Shown here one piece after another: positions 4,736 through 6,653 of a DNA stretch of 6,653 nt. Position 1 is the first letter of the stretch. Each line of letters begins with the position of its first letter. The DNA is taken from positions 1 through 6,653 of the forward strand of contig JAEWWW010000014.1 of NCBI GenBank assembly GCA_023396215.1. The letters run 5' to 3'. The position numbers were made by a program, and so were the translations under genes. Source of the DNA: Bacillota bacterium. Its GTDB lineage: Bacteria > Bacillota > Clostridia > Oscillospirales > Ruminococcaceae. Below the pieces are notes generated by a model. The model made no database searches, was not told where the DNA came from, and was given only the letters and a program-made list of their open reading frames with translations.

Positions 4736-6091
4736 TTAGAACGGCATGCCCGGCATCGAGCCGCCAAAGGGCATCCGCCCCCGTTTGCCTTTTTTGCCCA
4801 GCTTGCCCATCTGCTTGACCATCTTCTGCATCTGCTCAAGCTGGCGCAGGATGCGGTTGACATCCTCCACCCGGGTGCCGCTGCCCGCGGCGATGCGCCG
4901 CTTGCGGGAAGGGTTAATCAGCGCCGGTTTTTCACGCTCGGCGGGGGTCATCGAAAGGATCACCGACTCGGTCATCTTGAGCTGGCGCTCGCCCTGGTCG
5001 GCCTCTGCGTCGCCTATTTTGCCCGCCATACCCGGCAGCATGCCCAGCACCGAGCTGAGGGGGCCCATCTTCTTTAGCTGCTGCATCTGGTCCAGCAGGT
5101 CGTTAAAATCGAGGGAGTTGGATTTCAGCTTCTGGGCCATCTTGACCGCCTGTTCCTCGTCGAACTGGCTTTGGGCCTTGTCGATGAGGGTCAGCACGTC
5201 GCCCATGCCGAGGATGCGCGAAGCCATGCGGTCGGGGTGGAAAGGCTCCAAATCCTCCAGCTTTTCGCCCATACCGGCGAACTTGATGGGCTTGCCGGTG
5301 ACCGCCCGCACCGAAAGCGCGGCGCCGCCGCGGGTGTCGCCGTCCAGCTTGGTGAGGATAACGCCATCCAGCCCAAGAGCCTCGTTAAAGCTGCCTGCGG
5401 CGTTTACCGCGTCCTGACCGGTCATCGAGTCGATAACCAGCAGTATCTCGTGGGGGCTGACCCCCGCCTTGATGCTGCGCAGCTCGTCCATGAGCTGCTC
5501 GTCGATGTGCAGCCGGCCGGCGGTGTCTAAAATCACAATATCATTGCCGTGGTCCTTGGCGTGGGCCACCGCCTTTTGGGCGATGGTGACCGGGTCGGTC
5601 TGCCCCATCTCAAAGACCGGCACCCCACACTGACGGCCCACAACCTTTAGCTGGTCGATGGCGGCGGGGCGGTAGATGTCGCAGGCCACCAGCAGCGGCC
5701 GCTTGCCCTGCCCCTTAAAGTAGAGGCCCAGCTTGCCGGTGTGGGTGGTTTTACCCGAGCCCTGCAAGCCGCACATCATGATGATGGTGGGCAGCTTGGA
5801 GGAAAGGTTGATGCGGGTGTTGGTGGTACCCATCAGGTTGGTGAGCTCTTCGTTTACAATCTTGATAACCTGCTGGGCGGGGGTGAGGCTCTCCAGCACC
5901 TCTGCGCCCACTGCGCGCTCGGTAACGGTGGCGACAAAATCCTTGGCCACCTTGTAGTTGACGTCGGCTTCCAGCAGGGCCATACGCACCTGCCGCATGG
6001 CTTCTTTCACGTCGCTCTCGCTGAGCTTGCCACGGCCTTTTAACTTTTTAAATACGCCGGAAAGCTTTTCCGAAAGTCCCTCAAATGCCAC
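4736..6091 (-). CDS. ffh: Signal recognition particle GTPase Ffh
   Basis: Ffh is the SRP54 homologue. It binds 4.5S/6S RNA and signal sequences of nascent membrane and secreted proteins and docks on FtsY at the membrane. The 451-residue protein shows the full architecture. An N domain helical bundle covers residues 1-95. The G domain has the P-loop GLQGSGKTT (108-116), DTAGR (189-193), TKLD (247-250) and GGAALS (255-260). The conserved FAGMGEKLEDLEPFHPDR stretch (271-288) leads into a methionine-rich M domain (about 300-451) with the RNA-binding SRKRRIAAGSG region (395-405), ending in a Gly/Met/Phe-rich tail. Translation begins at a GTG (6091): the following residues AFEGLSEKL are the canonical family N-terminus, and an AGGGA ribosome binding site lies 9 nt upstream. 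No key residue is missing. FtsY, the usual partner, is not in the window. Confidence 0.98.
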   Translation of the reverse strand: MAFEGLSEKLSGVFKKLKGRGKLSESDVKEAMRQVRMALLEADVNYKVAKDFVATVTERAVGAEVLESLTPAQQVIKIVNEELTNLMGTTNTRINLSSKLPTIIMMCGLQGSGKTTHTGKLGLYFKGQGKRPLLVACDIYRPAAIDQLKVVGRQCGVPVFEMGQTDPVTIAQKAVAHAKDHGNDIVILDTAGRLHIDEQLMDELRSIKAGVSPHEILLVIDSMTGQDAVNAAGSFNEALGLDGVILTKLDGDTRGGAALSVRAVTGKPIKFAGMGEKLEDLEPFHPDRMASRILGMGDVLTLIDKAQSQFDEEQAVKMAQKLKSNSLDFNDLLDQMQQLKKMGPLSSVLGMLPGMAGKIGDAEADQGERQLKMTESVILSMTPAEREKPALINPSRKRRIAAGSGTRVEDVNRILRQLEQMQKMVKQMGKLGKKGKRGRMPFGGSMPGMPF

Positions 6092-6156
6092 GGTGCGTTC
6101 TCCCTCTTCAGGTGATGTTATATAAAGCGGTATTGGTCATACAAAAGCCTGTGCGG

Positions 6157-6519
6157 CTACTCGTTGAGCGAGCCGGCCAGCCTGTGAATCTCCTGTGTTT
6201 TGCGGGCAAGCTCAAGGGTAAACCCATACTGCCTGCCCTCGCGGTATACCTCGGCGGCAAGGGTGGCAATCTGCTCCAGCCCCTCCTGCATGGTGCGAAA
6301 GCGCCGCGCAAGCCCCAAACGCTCCTCGTAGGAGAGCAGTTGGGCCTCGGCCCGCTTGATGGCGTCCCGCACGCCCTGACGGGTAATGCCGCTGTGCTCG
6401 GCGATTTCGGCCAGCGACAGGTCCTCGTTGTAGTAAAGCTCTACCACATCGCGCTGCTTTTCGGTGAGCATTTCGCCGTAAAAATCCAGTAGCAGGGATA
6501 TTTGAAGGTTTTTTGCCAT
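6157..6519 (-). CDS. ylxM: YlxM family SRP-associated helix-turn-helix protein
   Basis: The 120-residue protein has the size and layout of the YlxM/p13 family. These are small cytoplasmic HTH proteins almost always encoded just before ffh and reported to modulate the signal recognition particle. A sigma-70 region 4-like helix-turn-helix spans about residues 18-62: LTEKQRDVVELYY, then the turn around SLAEIAEHSGITRQGV and a recognition helix ending near AEAQLL. A charged, helical C-terminal half follows. I chose the ATG at 6519 because it starts the family-typical MAKN and follows a GGGGTGAG ribosome binding site. An upstream in-frame start near 6609 would lie inside the promoter and is excluded. 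It is the first gene after the strong promoter, and 65 nt separate its TAG stop from ffh. Confidence is high from both sequence and neighbourhood. Confidence 0.93.
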   Translation of the reverse strand: MAKNLQISLLLDFYGEMLTEKQRDVVELYYNEDLSLAEIAEHSGITRQGVRDAIKRAEAQLLSYEERLGLARRFRTMQEGLEQIATLAAEVYREGRQYGFTLELARKTQEIHRLAGSLNE

Positions 6520-6544
6520 CCGCTCACCCCCGTTTCGGGTTATA

Positions 6545-6565
6545 TGTAAAGTGAATTGCTTTACA
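6545..6565. promoter_or_regulatory. 7-bp inverted repeat in the ylxM leader
   Basis: TGTAAAG (6545-6551) and CTTTACA (6559-6565) form a perfect inverted repeat around a 7-nt centre. It sits just downstream of the predicted transcription start and upstream of the ylxM ribosome binding site. It could be an operator for a dimeric repressor or a 5' stem-loop that stabilises the mRNA. The symmetry is seen in the sequence; neither role can be chosen from this window. Confidence 0.4.
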
Positions 6566-6580
6566 CTAAGTTCCTGTTGC

Positions 6581-6609
6581 ATTATACCCGATAGCAAATG
6601 CGCTGTCAA
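6581..6609 (-). promoter_or_regulatory. Sigma-A promoter of the ylxM-ffh operon
   Basis: On the minus strand a perfect -35 box TTGACA (6604-6609) is followed by exactly 17 nt and a perfect -10 box TATAAT (6581-6586). Transcription should begin near 6574, giving a leader of roughly 55 nt before the ylxM start. This is the only full-consensus promoter seen upstream of the translation cluster, so it probably drives ylxM through trmD, although the insertions downstream could break up the transcript. Boxes and spacing are read directly; the operon extent is inferred. Confidence 0.9.
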
Positions 6610-6653
6610 GGGCCGGGGTGTCGGCTATAAAAATAAAGTGGACAGGCCCCGCT

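Noticed and set aside
6124..6151. Possible internal promoter for ffh (TTGTAT, 16 nt, TATAAC)
   Set aside because: The -35 matches only three of six bases; ffh is adequately explained by the ylxM promoter.
6616..6653. Possible 3' arm of a terminator of an upstream gene (GGGGCCTGTCC then a U-rich stretch, minus strand)
   Set aside because: The matching 5' arm would lie outside the window, so the hairpin cannot be verified.

Overview
The window is a chromosomal housekeeping segment of a GC-rich, low-redundancy Firmicute. The gene order ylxM-ffh-rpsP-khpA-rimM-trmD, the presence of YlxM and KhpA, an HPr with a regulatory Ser-46, strong GGAGG-type ribosome binding sites and a textbook sigma-A promoter all point to class Clostridia. 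The high GC content and the protein style suggest the Oscillospiraceae/Ruminococcaceae range, but genus is an inference I cannot settle from this sequence. All nine supported genes lie on the minus strand, so they are described here from high to low coordinates.

Region 6653-4431 holds a near-consensus promoter (TTGACA, 17 nt, TATAAT) and a leader with a 7-bp inverted repeat, then ylxM, ffh (SRP GTPase) and rpsP (ribosomal protein S16). Region 4434-3514 is the unusual part. Two 166-bp copies of one imperfectly palindromic, MITE-like element (about 90% identical, same orientation) bracket khpA. Each copy abuts a gene 3' end so exactly that its terminal CTAG contains the TAG stop codon of that gene (rpsP and khpA). 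Between the upstream copy and khpA lies a 240-nt hairpin-rich leader. Its two ends can form a 16-bp stem that would bury the khpA Shine-Dalgarno sequence. Region 3513-2235 holds rimM and trmD, which overlap by 11 nt.

After trmD the conserved cluster stops: rplS, its frequent partner, is absent and a DUF554 membrane protein gene follows. Then come ptsH (HPr, with its own extended -10 promoter) and a free-standing prolyl-tRNA editing domain protein. The last 191 bases carry no gene but include a run of 14 G.

Functionally the first six genes serve translation and protein export: SRP targeting (YlxM, Ffh), the 30S subunit (S16, RimM), tRNA m1G37 modification (TrmD) and an RNA-binding KH protein (KhpA). 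The editing protein at the far end also protects translation, by clearing mischarged tRNA-Pro. I see no new enzyme system here. The points worth attention are the paired stop-codon insertions and the candidate structured RNA leader of khpA.
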